Shown here piece after piece: positions 12,062 to 25,558 of a stretch of 64,000 nt of DNA. The DNA lies in assembly GCF_965363235.1 (NCBI RefSeq), contig NC_134844.1, positions 17,218,646 through 17,282,645 on the forward strand, read 5' to 3'. The stretch's first letter is position 1. Every line of letters starts with the position of its first letter. The notes under the pieces are model-generated. The model ran no database searches, had not been told where the DNA came from, and worked only from the letters and a program-made list of their open reading frames with translations. The DNA comes from Mytilus galloprovincialis. Lineage: Eukaryota > Mollusca > Bivalvia > Mytilida > Mytilidae. A program made the translations under genes and the position numbers.

Positions 12062-14299
12062 TAGAAACAACCTACACTTATACATTCCTTCATTTTCTTT
12101 GTTGCCATATTGAATTTCTTTTCGTAGTGATAACGATTATAACAGAATGAGGACTGCTGTTCACCTATTTTTGATTGACATTTTACCTACAATGTCTGTT
12201 TGTTTTGTTTACACATTGTTGGGAATTCATATTATAATAATATGCTACTGATTTAAATAGCTATTACACCACACAATGTTAAATCGTGTTAACCAAATAA
12301 GGAATATGACTGTTGTTTTACATTCGCAAGATGTGTTTGAGCTTTTGATTTTGTCATTTGATTAGGAACTTTACTTTTTCAACTTTCCTTTGATTTCGTT
12401 TTATTTGTTTGTTACTTTACTTTTCGATTGAGTGACAAGTTTACAAATCGATGAACATGTGTACAATAAACACATACACTTGGCGAAAACCGTTCTTGGA
12501 TTTATCTTAAAATCATCAAATCTTCAACTACCAATGCGTAGAATTGTCATTAAAATTTAAAATACAAATGTATGTTGTTGATACATAAATCATCGATTTA
12601 ATGGAGTACAATGTTAATAAAAGAGAGACGAAAAATACCAGAGGGACAGTCGAACTCATAAATCGAAAATTAACTGACAACGCCATGGTTAAAAATGAAA
12701 AAAAAAGCCAAACAGACAAACACTAGTACACATGACACAACATAGAAAACTAAAGAATAAGCAACACGAACCCTAACACGAAAGCTTCTTTTGATTTGTG
12801 TACGACCATCATAATAAAAAAATCAAAATACCATAAAACTATCAAAATAACGAGACATCATTGTTGCAAAACGTAACACGTAGGTTTACATACGTTTTTC
12901 GTTACAAATGCCGATAAAGATGGGTTATAACATTAAGCCCTATGATTGTCTTCCGTGAATTAAACATGAATCAACAACATATCAAAAAAGAAAAAAAAAA
13001 GCTTTTAATTCATAAATAAAATTTGTAAATTTTGAGACAAATATATTAACTAGTTCGTCAGTTTAATAATACAATATTTGCCATTTCAATGTAGCAATTT
13101 TCGAACGTTCATATTGAGTATTTATCACCAAGTTATAAGATAATCCGGAGCTTTAATTTTCTTGATAGAGATTGCTGCTCACAAGAAAACTATCATCAAA
13201 GAGCTCCAATGGGTGAAGTAAAACTAATCACTTCACCAATGGTATAGCCGCCATAACGAATCGGTTGATCGTTATGGAGTTTATGTCACATAGATGAGAA
13301 TCATTTTTCCTCAAATGTGCCCTACCGAATAAGAATATTTACATGGTTTCACCTACACTTTGTGGGGTACATGTTGTCTCTCGTTTTCTCTGTTGTCTTT
13401 TGTGTTCTGTTGTTTGTGCTTTTGTCTCTTATCTTGTATTTTGCCATTGCGTCGGTTACCTTTATCTTATGAATGTGCATGTCATTTCGTAATAGAGGGC
13501 TGGAGAAATCAAAGGGACAGTCAAATTCATCGATCGAAAATAAGGTTGCGATGACGACCATATTTGTTTCAGGATAGGTACGATATATAATTTTCTTTGG
13601 AATTTTATCAACTCGTCGATGTAGACAAAATCAGAGATTTTAGTCTCTGATGCATGATTTTTTATTATTAATTGTTTTTGGCTTATAACTAGCTGTCAGT
13701 AACTGCGAGTACTCTCAAATCGTATTTTTTTTTTTGTAATTTTATATTAATATGGATCTTGTCTTTATACCAGCTTTGATTATTTGGATTATCTACTAAT
13801 TTTCACTTCTTCGTACTACGTTTGTATGAACATCAAGATTATTTTCCTCAAATTTGTACAGGGAAGTTTTACCTAGCTCTAATTGTATAGTTTTATTGTT
13901 GATATTCACCCCAATTTGTATCTAGTGTTAGATTATGTATTAATATGACAGAACTTTCTTTGTATTCCTAATTATTGGAAGAATTTTATACATATAAGGA
14001 GTATACCAAAAACGACAAAGTTATTTTTCATTTAACTGTATATATTATTAAAACCAGTTTTTTTTCAAAAGTGATTATTTTCGAAGGGTTAAATATTTCG
14101 CGATGGTGTCTTGCCATGGATTTGTTTGGACTTGTTTGTTTGCTTTTTTGCCTTCAATGTTTGTCCCTAATATTTTATTAACTGTGCATTCAGGTATCGC
14201 AGATAAAATTTATTCGTTCATAGTGTGTTAATTTACGTTTTATGATTGAGTTAAGCCTTCCAATTGATATTTTATCGTGTGTTTTTCTATGTTGTGATG

Positions 14300-14650
14300 T
14301 TATGCTATTGTTTCAGAGAAAGGGAGAAGGTTTGGTACCATTAAAACGTTTAATCCCGCTGCAAATGATTGCACTTGTCCTAAGTCAGGAATCTGATCTA
14401 CAGTAGTTGTCGTTTGTTTATGTAATTTATACGTGTTTCTCGTTTCTCGTTTTTGATATAAATTAGACCGTGGGTTTTCCCGTTTGAATGGTTTTACACT
14501 AGTAATTTTTGGGCCCTTTATAGCTTGTTGTTCGGTGAGAGCCAAGGCTCCGTGTCGAAGGCCGTACATTGACCAATAATGGTTTACTTTTATAAATTGT
14601 TATTTGGATGGAGAGTTGTCTCATTGGCACTCACACCACATCTTCCTATA
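14300..14650. repeat. Mussel-type dispersed repeat
   Basis: It contains 'gtaatttatacgtgtttctc', 'gaatggttttacactagtaa' and 'gagttgtctcattggcactc'. A near-identical arrangement lies at 55835-56240. The 89-residue ORF on the - strand is translated repeat, not a gene. Confidence 0.8.
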
Positions 14651-15199
14651 TCTATAAAATCATAATTGTCTTTATTATGCATCACATACTCTCCGTGATG
14701 ACTCTATAAATAAACTTTTGCCATTTATTCAAATACCGTTGATAAATCACCACATTCTCACGAAGTTTTATTCACTACAACTTCCGAAACCTAATGCTTT
14801 GAACACCCAATCTACTATCCCTTCCGAAGAACCTGAAATCAACCTGGTTTTCAGTTGGTGTCTGTTGCCTAGTCTTTAGTTTTCGATGTTTTAAATACTG
14901 TTGTTCGTTCATAATCTGTGTTTGGAGTTTTTTGTTGTTGTTTTATTTGCTATAACGAAATCAATTTATTTAATACGTACGAATTTAAATGTTCCTTTAG
15001 TAACTTGCGACTTTCGTTTACAAAATAAGTCATGCTGGTGCTCATTATGAAAAGACGATTATACAGGACACACAAACACATGCAACAAACATTCGACATT
15101 TATAATTCTAAATTTGTACATGTTAAAATGAATCTGGAATATTGCAGTTTTATTTAAGATCCAAATCATAAACTTTCTTTGTTTTTGAACACTTTTATT

Positions 15200-15420
15200 G
15201 CGTCGGATATCTACGTTTACATCATGAAGCGTGAAAAGATCCATTCTTGTAAAGTTCAGCTGAGCATTTATCCTGCAAAAATACACAAAAATGCTCATAC
15301 GTATCATCATTTATGGTGGTCTTTTTCAAAGATAGAGGTTTGCTACTTACAAAGAAGCTACAAGACCAACAGATGAAATTAAGTCATCCATTCAATTATT
15401 TTACAGACGCCATCATCAAT
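15200..15420 (-). other. Candidate terminal exon of the SRCR/Ig unit, copy 1
   Basis: A splice acceptor (TTTGCAG, exon start 15272) is conserved with copy 2 (TTTGTAG, exon start 43177). Joined to exon 9 in its phase, the next codon is a stop in both copies (TAA and TGA). It could therefore be a 3'UTR-bearing last exon. This rests only on conserved signals and is tentative. Confidence 0.22.
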
Positions 15421-16139
15421 TGGCTGACCGTTATACCCTCTTATAGGATAAAAAAGGAGAGGCAATTTTGTAAATGTCAAAAATGTCCTTACAATTGTTC
15501 ACGGATTTCATATTCCTCCGTAAATAAGGTAAACCGAAACCGCTCGTAAACCGTTTCCGACAACAGGTCACAATTTGTAAGATACTCGCAATAATCCGTA
15601 CAAATATCAATTGAAGAGGAATTCACATAGCAAATCGTTACAAAACAAACAAAACAATTCTTACAAAGAACAAGACACTCATAACAGAACTGTCAGTTTT
15701 CGCAGTTACTTAATAACATCTTCTACAAATGATGTAGCTTAGACTAAGAATATGAATGTTGCCGCTTTTCCTGCAGATTTTTTTTTTTGTTTTTGCATTT
15801 TGGTTTAATATCATTGATGTATATCATATACTAGTATATCACATCCATCGTTTGTATCAGTGTAGGACAGATTTATCGTGTTTTACTACAACAGAGGTAT
15901 AAAAGGTCTTAATATGTCTTTTTCTGTTAGTTATGAATAAATCTTATTGACGGATATCATGTATATCCAATCTATCTTTTGTATCAGTGTAAGACAGTTT
16001 GATCTTTTTTCGCTACAAAAGAGGTAAACAAAATGTCTTATGTCTTTTTTCTGTTGTTTATGAATAAATGAATTGTGTGGCTTTGTATTGATTTCAGATT
16101 TGTTTTATTTTCTACAAATTATATATATAATAAAATTGA

Positions 16140-16560
16140 GAAAGGAAATGGGGAATTTGTCAAAGCGACAACAACCCGACCATAGAGCAGACAACAGCCG
16201 AAGGCCACCAATGGGTCTTCAATGTAGCGATAAAATCCCGCACCCGTAGGTGTCCTTCAGCTGGCCCCTAAAACAATATGTATACTAGTACAGTGATAAT
16301 GGACGTCATACTAAACTCCGAATTATACACAAGAAACTAAAATTAAAAATCATACAAGACTAACAAAGGCCAGAGGCTCCTGACTTGGGACAGGCGCAAC
16401 ATTGCGGCGGGGTTAAACATGTTTATGAGATCTAAATATATATCGTATAAAAAAGAAGATGTGGTATGAATGCCAATGTGATAACTCTCCACAAGAGACC
16501 AAATGACACAGAAATTAACAACTAATGGTCACAGTACGGCCTTCTTTTGTGCTTATATTG
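16140..16560. repeat. Mussel-type dispersed repeats, two adjacent blocks
   Basis: The first block (about 16150-16430) has 'caacaacccgaccatagagc' and 'ggccaccaatgggtcttcaa'. The second (about 16450-16560) starts 'aaagaagatgtggtatgaat'. Both are widespread in this window in both orientations. Confidence 0.7.
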
Positions 16561-16829
16561 TTTAAAAATATTTTTTTTCATGTTTCGCAATGACTACTTA
16601 TACATAGAAAATGTATATATAATAAAAAGAGAATTGGAAAATGGAAATACAGTGTATCAATAGACAAAGATATTATATGATTATATGAATCTTATCTCTA
16701 GATAGACCTTACTAGACGTTAATTCTGACATCACCAACTGAATAAAAAAAATGAAAAGAAAGAACATTTCTAATAAACAATAAGAAAACCCTTAAAATGA
16801 ATTAAAAGTAGAAAAAAATCAATAATAAC

Positions 16830-17008
16830 CTTCAATGGGTTCTGTCCTACACTTCACTCCAACAGTCCCTAGATACCTTATCGTCCCACTTTCCCATTCA
16901 AAACTACACTCCTGTAAATCGTTGGCATCCGGAGGACATGTAATGTCGTCTATCCACATTTGTCCATATAAATGGGGGATGTCATAATTTTTCGTCACCT
17001 CTCCATAC
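16830..17008 (-). pseudogene. SRCR/Ig copy 1, exon 9 (SRCR3, second half)
   Basis: An open 179-nt exon encodes YGEVTKNYDIPHLYGQMWID, DITCPPDANDLQECSFEW and LGTVGVKCRTEPIE. It has a typical SRCR C-terminal half (W-x-D-x-x-C, ending in GVKC). The acceptor is TATAG. The donor GTTATT is weak. No equivalent was found in copy 2. Confidence 0.88.
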
Positions 17009-17728
17009 CTATATAATGTTTGGTTGAACTTGGTTCATAAAATGTTTATTGACATGATATTTAAAAACAATTCAGTTTTTTTTTTTTTTCAATTTGCAAT
17101 TCTAAATTACATGGAATTTTAAATATATCTTTTACAGGTGATACAATATACCAGAGGCTGCAAACATTTCATGATTGATTCTCTTGAAGTAGGATTTCTG
17201 CTTACAAGGACGCTATGTAACTTAGAGTGATAACTAATTAATTTGGAATCATCATTTCGATAGTTTAAGGACGGTTTCGCAAGCTGTTTTACCTTAATAG
17301 AATATATGCTTAACCTGCATGAGCAACACGCCCTGGTTTTACATGTGGAACCAAAACGACTAACCTTCCAGATCACCTACGTACTTTTTTTTGACATTGG
17401 TAATTATGAGTTTTGAATGTCTCTTTGGTATCTTTCGCCTCTTTCTTTATATGTTTTATTGGCATTTTTTATAGTATATTCCATCTGCGAACGTCTGATC
17501 TCAAATCAACAACTCTATTCAGTAATATTATCACGTATCGAAACGATATAAAACTAATGTACCATGAAGTATAACCTTTTACAACGCGGGGTTCCTACTT
17601 GCGAAAGGTATATTATCAAATTCGTGCCATCCTCGAAAAATACACCAAACATCCATCATACTGTTTTGCCCGCTCAACTGACAGGTATTTTAGCACCAAT
17701 ATAGCAATAAAATTATTGTAATACTCAC

Positions 17729-17882
17729 TTATATCCCATCATTCTACAAAACACGCCTGCTTTCGGATTTCCAATCGAAGAGTCTGCCAAAGGTCCCCAA
17801 ATGTTGTTGTGAAAAAGTTCAACTCGTCCTTCGTTTTCTTTATTCGTCCCTGCTAGTCGTACACTCACCTCTGGATTAATAC
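17729..17882 (-). pseudogene. SRCR/Ig copy 1, exon 8 (SRCR3, first half)
   Basis: An open 154-nt exon encodes INPEVSVRLAGTNKENEGRV, ELFHNNIWGPLADSS and GVFCRMMGYK. The usual cysteine after WG-x-V is replaced (WGPLAD), in both copies. Acceptor CTAAG and donor GTGAGT fit. Confidence 0.9.
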
Positions 17883-18471
17883 CTTAGTGGAAATTTTATG
17901 AAAACAAGTAGTTATTACAATTGTGTTCTTTGATAAATATTTTTTACAAAGATATTGAAACGTTTACTGAAACATGGATTCTATAATTGCAGTTTGTTTA
18001 ACATTTGAAACAAGAAAAAGTCCATTTTTTATATCAGTATTTTTTTGGTTTCTTTTATAAATCAGACTTTTATTTTATTTGAGCATATACATATTCTTAT
18101 GAGATGCTTTCAATAGAATCCATGATTCAGTAAACGTATCAATATCTATGTAAAAAAATAAATACATATATTTAACACAAGTTAGTGAAAATGTAAGAAA
18201 ACAAACGTCAGCTTGAGTGATCGGAACATTATTTCTATAAATGAAGTAAATATTACACTCACATTCCTTGCTCTGGCGTCACAGTGTATAATCTAATTAT
18301 TATATTTTTTTCTATTTTTCGTGAACCTTTTTTGTGGTGATTAAAATTGTTTAAATAAAGGTGTCCGCACAGATAAGCATTTCAGCAGGTAAAATTGTAT
18401 TAAACTCCATAGCAATAAGGTAAACATAATTATGTTTTCATACTACGCATGCGTGTTTCCTCTACACTTAC

Positions 18472-18694
18472 TTATTTCCGTATCGGTCCAACATCTTATA
18501 GCCAATGTCATAGACGTTCCCAGATCACATCCACATGATGTTGCATCACATCGTTCTCCCAGTCTGTATGCCTACATTCATGAAAATGCATTGCGTTCTC
18601 GGGGCATGAGATGTTTTGTAAGTACTCTCTCGTCATGTCCAATGAACTATTCGAGAGGTAAATATATTCTTTCCTATAACTCATACCACCAAAT
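18472..18694 (-). pseudogene. SRCR/Ig copy 1, exon 7 (SRCR2, second half, frameshifted)
   Basis: It encodes FGGMSYRKEYIYLSNSSLD and LQNISCPENAMHFHECRHTD. The frame is then one base short relative to copy 2 and runs into a stop. In the restored frame the peptide continues through GERCDATSCGCDLG. The length is 223 nt, where the phases on both sides require 224. A foldback element lies just upstream of the acceptor. Confidence 0.82.
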
Positions 18695-18701
18695 CTGTTA
18701 T

Positions 18702-18788
18702 AGATAATGCATATTTAAGGTTTTTCTTGTCGTAGAACACCCCGAGGTGTGTTCTACGACAAGAAAAACCTTAAAATATGCATTATCT
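18702..18788. repeat. Near-perfect hairpin (foldback) beside a splice acceptor
   Basis: Arms of about 39-40 bp ('aggtttttcttgtcgtagaa' and its complement) surround a short GC-rich centre, with one unpaired base. The element ends 8 bp upstream of the exon 7 acceptor on the - strand. Copy 2 has no hairpin at this site (49797 onward). Confidence 0.9.
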
Positions 18789-20726
18789 GACTTATATACC
18801 GTCAAAAAATATTAATTTTATAAAGATTTGTAAAATTTAGTATCCTATTTTACCGACAACACTAAAGTGGGATATTCCTTTCTAATGCGTTCAGGTTTTA
18901 ATACGCCCTGTGGCTCATTCAGAATGTGAAATAAAACTCACTAAATAATTTAGATATAAACCTTTTAAAAATTATTATCCATACACAATAAAAATATTAC
19001 TGTAACTGCATGAAGTAAGACACAAGTGTATTGTTTACAATGTACCATCCGATAACGGTGTATGACAAATACAAGACACATTGTAAGTTATTTATTGTAC
19101 CACTTAGCTTATGGAAAAGGGGGAGGGGGTATGTGTTTTTACTATTTGTTATGTTATTTCTATCGCGGAAAAGTGGTTATTTTTTTTAACAATTTTACTT
19201 GAATCGAATGAAAAATTCAGGAAGATTGTCTTTTGAATAGAAATACATTTTATTAAAAGATAATCAGGATATAATTATATACCCTCCGCACCCGACCCTT
19301 TCGTGAGTTACGTTAATGTTATTCAATAGAATATAAGATTATCTTATTAGTTGATCATTTGATAGAGTAAAAGGTATACATAAATTTAAAAAATTTAAGA
19401 ACTGACACGAAGACGAATATAAATACATGTAGGTCACAGTATGATTTCCTATTCAGTGTGTATCGTTCTAAAAATGCATGAAATATTTGCCACTGGACGT
19501 TAACAAAGCAACCAAAAAATCAATCAACCTATTCAGTTTGACCCAATAAGATTTTCAAAATCTTACACACGAATATGTTAAGTCTTCATTAAAATTCATC
19601 TGACATATATATATATGATAATGTTTCTTTATTGTAGCGATAAATTAACAAAACTCCACGTTATTGTTTCTTAAATTAAAATGCGGGACTACAATGACGG
19701 TTTCTTTTACACCTATCATCGATTGAACTTTAAAAAATAAATTTCCAAATCGGCAACAAAAAACTATTAGACGAATAAAGTTTTGAAGTAAATCATAGAT
19801 TGCATGTTTATCAAGGACAATAATGACCTCACACAGGTCATTATTTTATGCCTTGGAGCATATATCATTGAAACATGGTATCGTCCAGGTTGATTCTGAA
19901 AAAGAATGACCTGTCATTCTGAAAGAAAATAACTCCATATAGGTATATAAAGAGAGGATAAAAAAAAATGCAATGACGAATTGTTTAAGTTTTTTTACGG
20001 TTTTTGGCACAAATCATATCAAAGTGTACAAAACCCTACAGACTTTTACTCAAAATATGGAATGTTTTATGTTAAAGAGGTCTGTTATTCAGTTTGACAG
20101 CTTCAGACAATCTAATTGTTGAACTTTTCTAACTGCTTTAATTTATATCTGAACATTCATGCCCCATTTCTTTTTGGTGTGTATGCAATAAAAAGATATG
20201 AATGTGGTAGGCATATGAAACAAATTTGCAAACTGTCCACACTAGGTTACTGTTTCTTTAGCCAAGAAAATCAAAGGACAATGACTGTGTTCCCGGACTT
20301 ATAGCCTTATATCCCCTTTTTCAGTAAATAATTGGCTTTCGAGTGAAATTTACATTTTAAACATAACTTGATTCCTAGTTCAGATCCAAGAAAGCCTCTC
20401 ATTTCTCGATTAAATCAAATATATAAACAATATAGTGTTAACAGGTTTATCGTATTTTTCCAACTGTTTCGTGCCGAATACATAAAAAAAACAAGTTGAT
20501 ACTTTCAAAATCTTGATCTTATAGCAGCTAAACTTGTGCTTCAAATATAGTAAATTGTCAACATGAATCAAGAATTATTTTCCATCCCATAACAAGGCTT
20601 TTTTTTGTGATAACAAGTGACATTACAGGAAATCAATATTGCTCGATATATCACGAGATATCACTGTGTTTTTGTAGGTAGTAGGGTAAATATATCCCAT
20701 GTTATTTTATCATTACGTTTATGTAC

Positions 20727-20895
20727 CTGAAACCAAGTGTTTGACAAAGTGCATTGACTTCGGACGGCCCGTTACTTCCGTTGAAGCACACAAATCCCCA
20801 GTGGCCATTGCAGAAAACTTCCACAACTCCTTCGTGTAAGTTCTTGAGATCCATGCCTGGTATTTTCACTGTCAATCGAACTGGTACATCTGGAA
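20727..20895 (-). pseudogene. SRCR/Ig copy 1, exon 6 (SRCR2, first half)
   Basis: It encodes PDVPVRLTVKIPGMDL, EGVVEVFCNGHWGFVCFNG and SEVNALCQTLGFR, a canonical SRCR N-terminal half (VEV-x-NG-x-WG-x-VC and C-x-x-LGF). It is open, 169 nt, with donor GTACAT. Confidence 0.9.
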
Positions 20896-21846
20896 CTAAA
20901 GTCAGTACATGTGATTTTTAAAGCATTTTCCATTATATTTCACAACTACAAAAAACTTAATATAGTTCTGAAACATTTTCTACATGAACATTAAAAATAA
21001 TACATGAAATAGAATTAAACCTTACTTTTTTTAAACCAATTTCGACTATTGAGATGGGTTACAAGAAACGATTTGGCCCCTTCAGTATACATAAAGAAAT
21101 TTTAATGTTTAGCATATCCCACAACTTGATCGGATTTTTTTTTTTATTTTGCCTTAACTGTGTTTCGTTAAAATGTACCGAATGATGCTAATTTAATTGA
21201 AGATAACTATAACTGAACTTATAAGATCATACTTACGCACTTGATATTATACAGATATAGTCTTTCATTATACGAGGGATAGCTATTGTTCGCTTGCGAA
21301 ACGGCAGACAATTGAAATGTGGAAAGTGAAGTCTTTTATTTTCCAACACAACTAATCTTCTTTCATATTGAAAATAAGCAAATGAAGGATGTTTGACATT
21401 CAAGTCTTACCAACATTTGGCCATCTTTGTTGTATAGAACATAGCCAGCGGGTTAAGAGCAAATACAAATTCAATGAATTATAGAAAAAATTAAAACAAA
21501 TAAAAGAGTTGAATATTACTTGTAATAGTTTAAGCTGAGAATGAAAACGGGGAATGCATCAAAGGGACAACAATCCGACCAAAGGGCAGAACACCACCGA
21601 AGGCCACCGATTGGTCTTTAATACAGTGAGAAATCCCGCACCCGGAAACGTGCGTAAAGTTTAACAATAATGTCATATACAAATATATAAAATACTGTTA
21701 GATGTATAACAATGTAGATGAGAGATAAAAAAAAACATATACTAACCATGCTGACATTTACTTAATTTTAATTATGATGGATAGTTGTCTAATTGACAAT
21801 CATACCACATCCTCTCATTTTTATAAGATATTGCACTATTACATAC

Positions 21847-22055
21847 TTTCTATAGGTTGTAATCTACACGTTACTCCAACCAAAAACATACAATCGGTCT
21901 TCGGGTCCGGCCAGAAGCACTGACTTATATCTGTAGCATTCGGAGAGCATCGGAGTCCTAATATACACATACGATGTCGATTTCTTCTTGAAGTTAGAAA
22001 AAATTCAAACACAGGCTTGTCATCTATTAATCGATTACGTGGTACTCCTCCATAC
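21847..22055 (-). pseudogene. SRCR/Ig copy 1, exon 5 (SRCR1, second half)
   Basis: An open 209-nt exon encodes YGGVPRNRLIDDKPVFEF, RHRMCILGLRCSPNATDISQ and GVTCRLQPIES. The cysteine spacing fits the C-terminal half of an SRCR domain. Acceptor TACAG and donor GTATGT are intact, and no lesion is seen in this copy. Confidence 0.88.
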
Positions 22056-23834
22056 CTGTATAGACAAACTGGTTTTTTTTAATTTTACGAAATGGCAGAT
22101 TTGGGTTTAAAAAATAAATAAATGAGTTATTGTTCGATTGCCAGTGAGACAATTCTCCACCAATGACAAACTGATGCATATCAATGTATATGTTAGCAAC
22201 TAAAGGTTACAGTCGGGCGAAAATAAACACTGCATAACAAGCTTTAATATAACCCCGACATTTGAAAACAACGTAAATTAATTCAAACGAGAAACCAACA
22301 CCCTGATTTATATACAACTAATTACAACAAGGGAAACCAACAAACTGATTAACATGTTACTGATTTTATAAAGACACATACCAATTAGGGCCATACTTTC
22401 TCCAAAAATGTTACAGCGGTGTAATACCGCAACATGTATAAGATCACACTATTAAAATCAGTTTAAATAGCTTGACACATGAGAACGATACAAAGCGCAA
22501 AACCAAATAAACAAAAATACTAAAATCACAATCTACCGATCTGAGAACCTAAGACTTGCTGAAAGTGTCACACAACTTCAAAAACGCCATATATCAAAAA
22601 CAAACTATCAATCAGTACAAATCCAATGGATTTATAGTAATGATGTCATATAAAATATAGAAAAATAACTTTGTGCAATGCCAAACAAATAAGTATCGAG
22701 CGAATGTAGAACCGTAGGACTTTATAAATGTTTAACAGTACCTGTTAAATAATGCATTAATGTATTGATAAGAAAATCAATGTTGATACTGGTTGAAGTC
22801 GAATTTTCAACTGAGCATGAATATTAGTAGTAAACATAGAAGAAAACAAAAGCAATTACTAGTATATTTCTACACATTTGAGATCTTTCTTATATTTGAT
22901 AATTCACATCTGATTGACACCGTTTGATAGATATACCTTATCACAATATTTCTAAAGACCATATTTTACTGTACAAAAAATGGTGGTTAAAACTTTGAAA
23001 TGGTCTTGATGACAATTGATGTTTGTGAAGTTATGTAATCCAGAATAAATAAAGGAGACTGTCAACCCTTTTATTTATTTTATCTTATTACAAAGGAAAA
23101 GCATAGGGGATTTGCGTTTTAATAAATCTTGCCTTTCTTGTATGATGAATGGGGTTATTTTGGATTTCAGTTTTTGCTGTGAATACCAAGATCCTAAGTG
23201 AGACATTCCAAATAATTATATTTTTCATTTAAAACAATGTTGTTTCAGGATTTGTCTGTTGAAACTAAAACGTATGTGTCATGAAAGAGGATAACTTAGT
23301 TTCTATGTTGTGTCATGGGTACTATTGATTGTCTGTTTTTCCTTTTCATTTTTAGCCATGGCTTTGTCAGTTATTTTCGATTTATGAGTTTGACTGTCCT
23401 TCTTTTATCTTTCGTCCCTCTTTTATTTGTATCCTTGTGTATCTTCAAAAGTCAGAAACCCGTATACTAATTGACATCGTACTTTTTTTATGCGCATCTG
23501 ATTCCATGACAGGTTTAATTCATTCAGATATCGATAAATAACCAGTTTAAGACATTGAACTTTTAATCTATTTTTAGACATACCGTGTTGGTTTTTCTCA
23601 TTGTACCGATCCCTATGATTGCTTCTATCCACTTTATTTGAATAATAGGTATTTTTTTGTTATTATTTCAAAGACCGCAACTCCGTTCACGACGACAGGC
23701 GGCGTTGAAAAATACTCATTTGTTTTAGCAAACATCAAGAGCATGAATTAGTCACAAAGAAAGATGTCAAGATGATTGTATTACAATTATATTTGGTTTA
23801 TACTACCACGAATTATATTAAATGGTATACATAC

Positions 23835-23979
23835 GGATATCCAAGTGATCAACACACCAAGGATGCCTCTATTGTACTGAAGCCCCGGAAGTCAAACCGA
23901 TTCCATTTGTTTTGTTGGAGAACTTCAACAAGTCCTTCCCCTTCCTGTGTATATGACTCCAGTCTCGTGGTGGTTAATA
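23835..23979 (-). pseudogene. SRCR/Ig copy 1, exon 4 (SRCR1, first half)
   Basis: It encodes TTRLESYTQEGEGLVEVLQQ and FRGFSTIEASLVC, then TGA and SLGYP. The SRCR consensus at this point is C-R-x-L-G; copy 2 has AGA (Arg) at the TGA. The donor GTATGT leaves phase 2, matching exon 5. Confidence 0.88.
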
Positions 23980-24779
23980 CTGATTCTTAAATTCATATAA
24001 CTATCATTGTAGGAAATGTTATTATCTGATGTCCTTTCTTTATACGTTGAGGAAATACATGAAGATATGGCAGTTTTTGATAATTGAATTATATTTGTTA
24101 ATAAAAGAGTGAAATATCTTCCCCAAATCCGATGTTTAGGTTTAACTTACGGACAAATCAAATCGAAAATTGCGATAAAAACATAAAGGAAATCTGAATG
24201 CTGACTGCAATTTTCTTGACTATTTCGTCTCCATGAGTGTTGATCACAATATATAGCCTGAACTGGCTCTATTGATGCTGTGAATGTTGATCCCATTTAA
24301 TTACTTGTAAGTGTTGTGTTTTGGGGGAAAATCTGAAATACTGTTACTGCTAGACTCGTCAGTAATGCTTGACGTAAATAAAATGCCCAATCCGAAGAGA
24401 TATAACTCAGTCGACCTACACTTTATTATCTCAGAGAAGGTTTCATACAGTAAAGTATAAATTTTAAAATTTGTATTCATCACAAAATCTCGGCAACTAG
24501 ATATTGATTGAAAACAAAAGTTTATCAATCAATATTTTCAAAGAAGCTAGCACATGTATGTATACAAGAAATGGCTAATGGTCGATTCCTCATTTTGGAA
24601 TCTTAATTTTCAATTATTCAAAGTTACTGCTTCACGCCTTTCATTTATTTTATTTTTGTTCCCTAACAAGGAACTAACATCTGATTGGAAGTATATTTTT
24701 TAATAACATATAAAAACGATTTGCTTTATCCTTTATATGGAAATATGCTGTTGTGTTTTGTGTGCTATTGTCTGTCTTT

Positions 24780-24990
24780 ATATAAAAAAGAAGATGTGGT
24801 ATAAATGCCAATGAGACAACTCTTCACTCGAGACCAAATCACACACACATTTACAACTTTATGTCACCATATGGCTTTCAACAATGAGCAAAGCCCGACT
24901 ACATACTTACATTTGTAGCTTAAAAAGGTCCCGAAATGACAAACATAAAACAATTCAAACGAGAAAACTAACGGTCTATTTGTCTTTTTT
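24780..24990. repeat. Mussel-type dispersed repeat
   Basis: It starts 'aagaagatgtggtataaatg' and continues with 'caatgagacaactcttcact' and 'aatgacaaacataaaacaat', matching other copies at 9655, 27490 and 51478. Confidence 0.75.
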
Positions 24991-25558
24991 GGGGGCAACA
25001 GCGTTATAAGTTTGGCTTGTGAGTTTGAGTGTTCCTCTGGTAAATTTAGTTCTTCTTTTCTGCGTGCACGTTTTACCTAGATAAACATCATTGATTGGTC
25101 CTACATTGAATGTTAACACTAATCTTATGACATTACATTGTTGATGAGTTTTTATAACTATCAGTTTGATTGTTATTATTGTTGCCTATTAATATATTAG
25201 CCTGCAGACAGTATTTCGTACTAGTAAATTTTTATAAATTCAATGTGTTATTTTCATATACATTTATTTTTATATACAACTAATATTGAATAATTGACTT
25301 TTCTATAGATTCTTAAAGAACAACTGTTGATAAATATATCTGAGATTTCAATACATATGGCATTACATATTGATTTGGTCTGCCAAAGGACTTAAATGAG
25401 ACTGTTATGGTAAAGATTGTAGCTGATAAAGCAAAATTCATTGTTTTTTTTTATTGTTTTAATGTGTACTGTTTTACAAAATGATTTATTTTTTCTTGAA
25501 TTAAGCAAAAAAATAAAGCATTGCTTTTTAGCAATACAATAAGTTCTATTCCATTTAT

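Larger units (their letters stand above)
8931..15200. other. Intergenic region made largely of repeats
   Basis: No exons were recognised. Repeat fragments occur at about 9655-10080, 10520-10800 (SINE), 10845-11215, 11240-11290, 11765-11900, 12325-12400, 12600-12780, 13360-13560 and 14300-14650. The intervening AT-rich DNA shows nothing I can support. Confidence 0.5.

Noticed and set aside
14300..14569. 89-residue ORF on the - strand as a gene
   Set aside because: It lies in a dispersed repeat also present at 55835-56240, has no recognisable domain, and its homologue at 56056-56307 differs in frame and length.
23772..23990. 72-residue + strand ORF
   Set aside because: It is the antisense shadow of the SRCR1 exon on the - strand.
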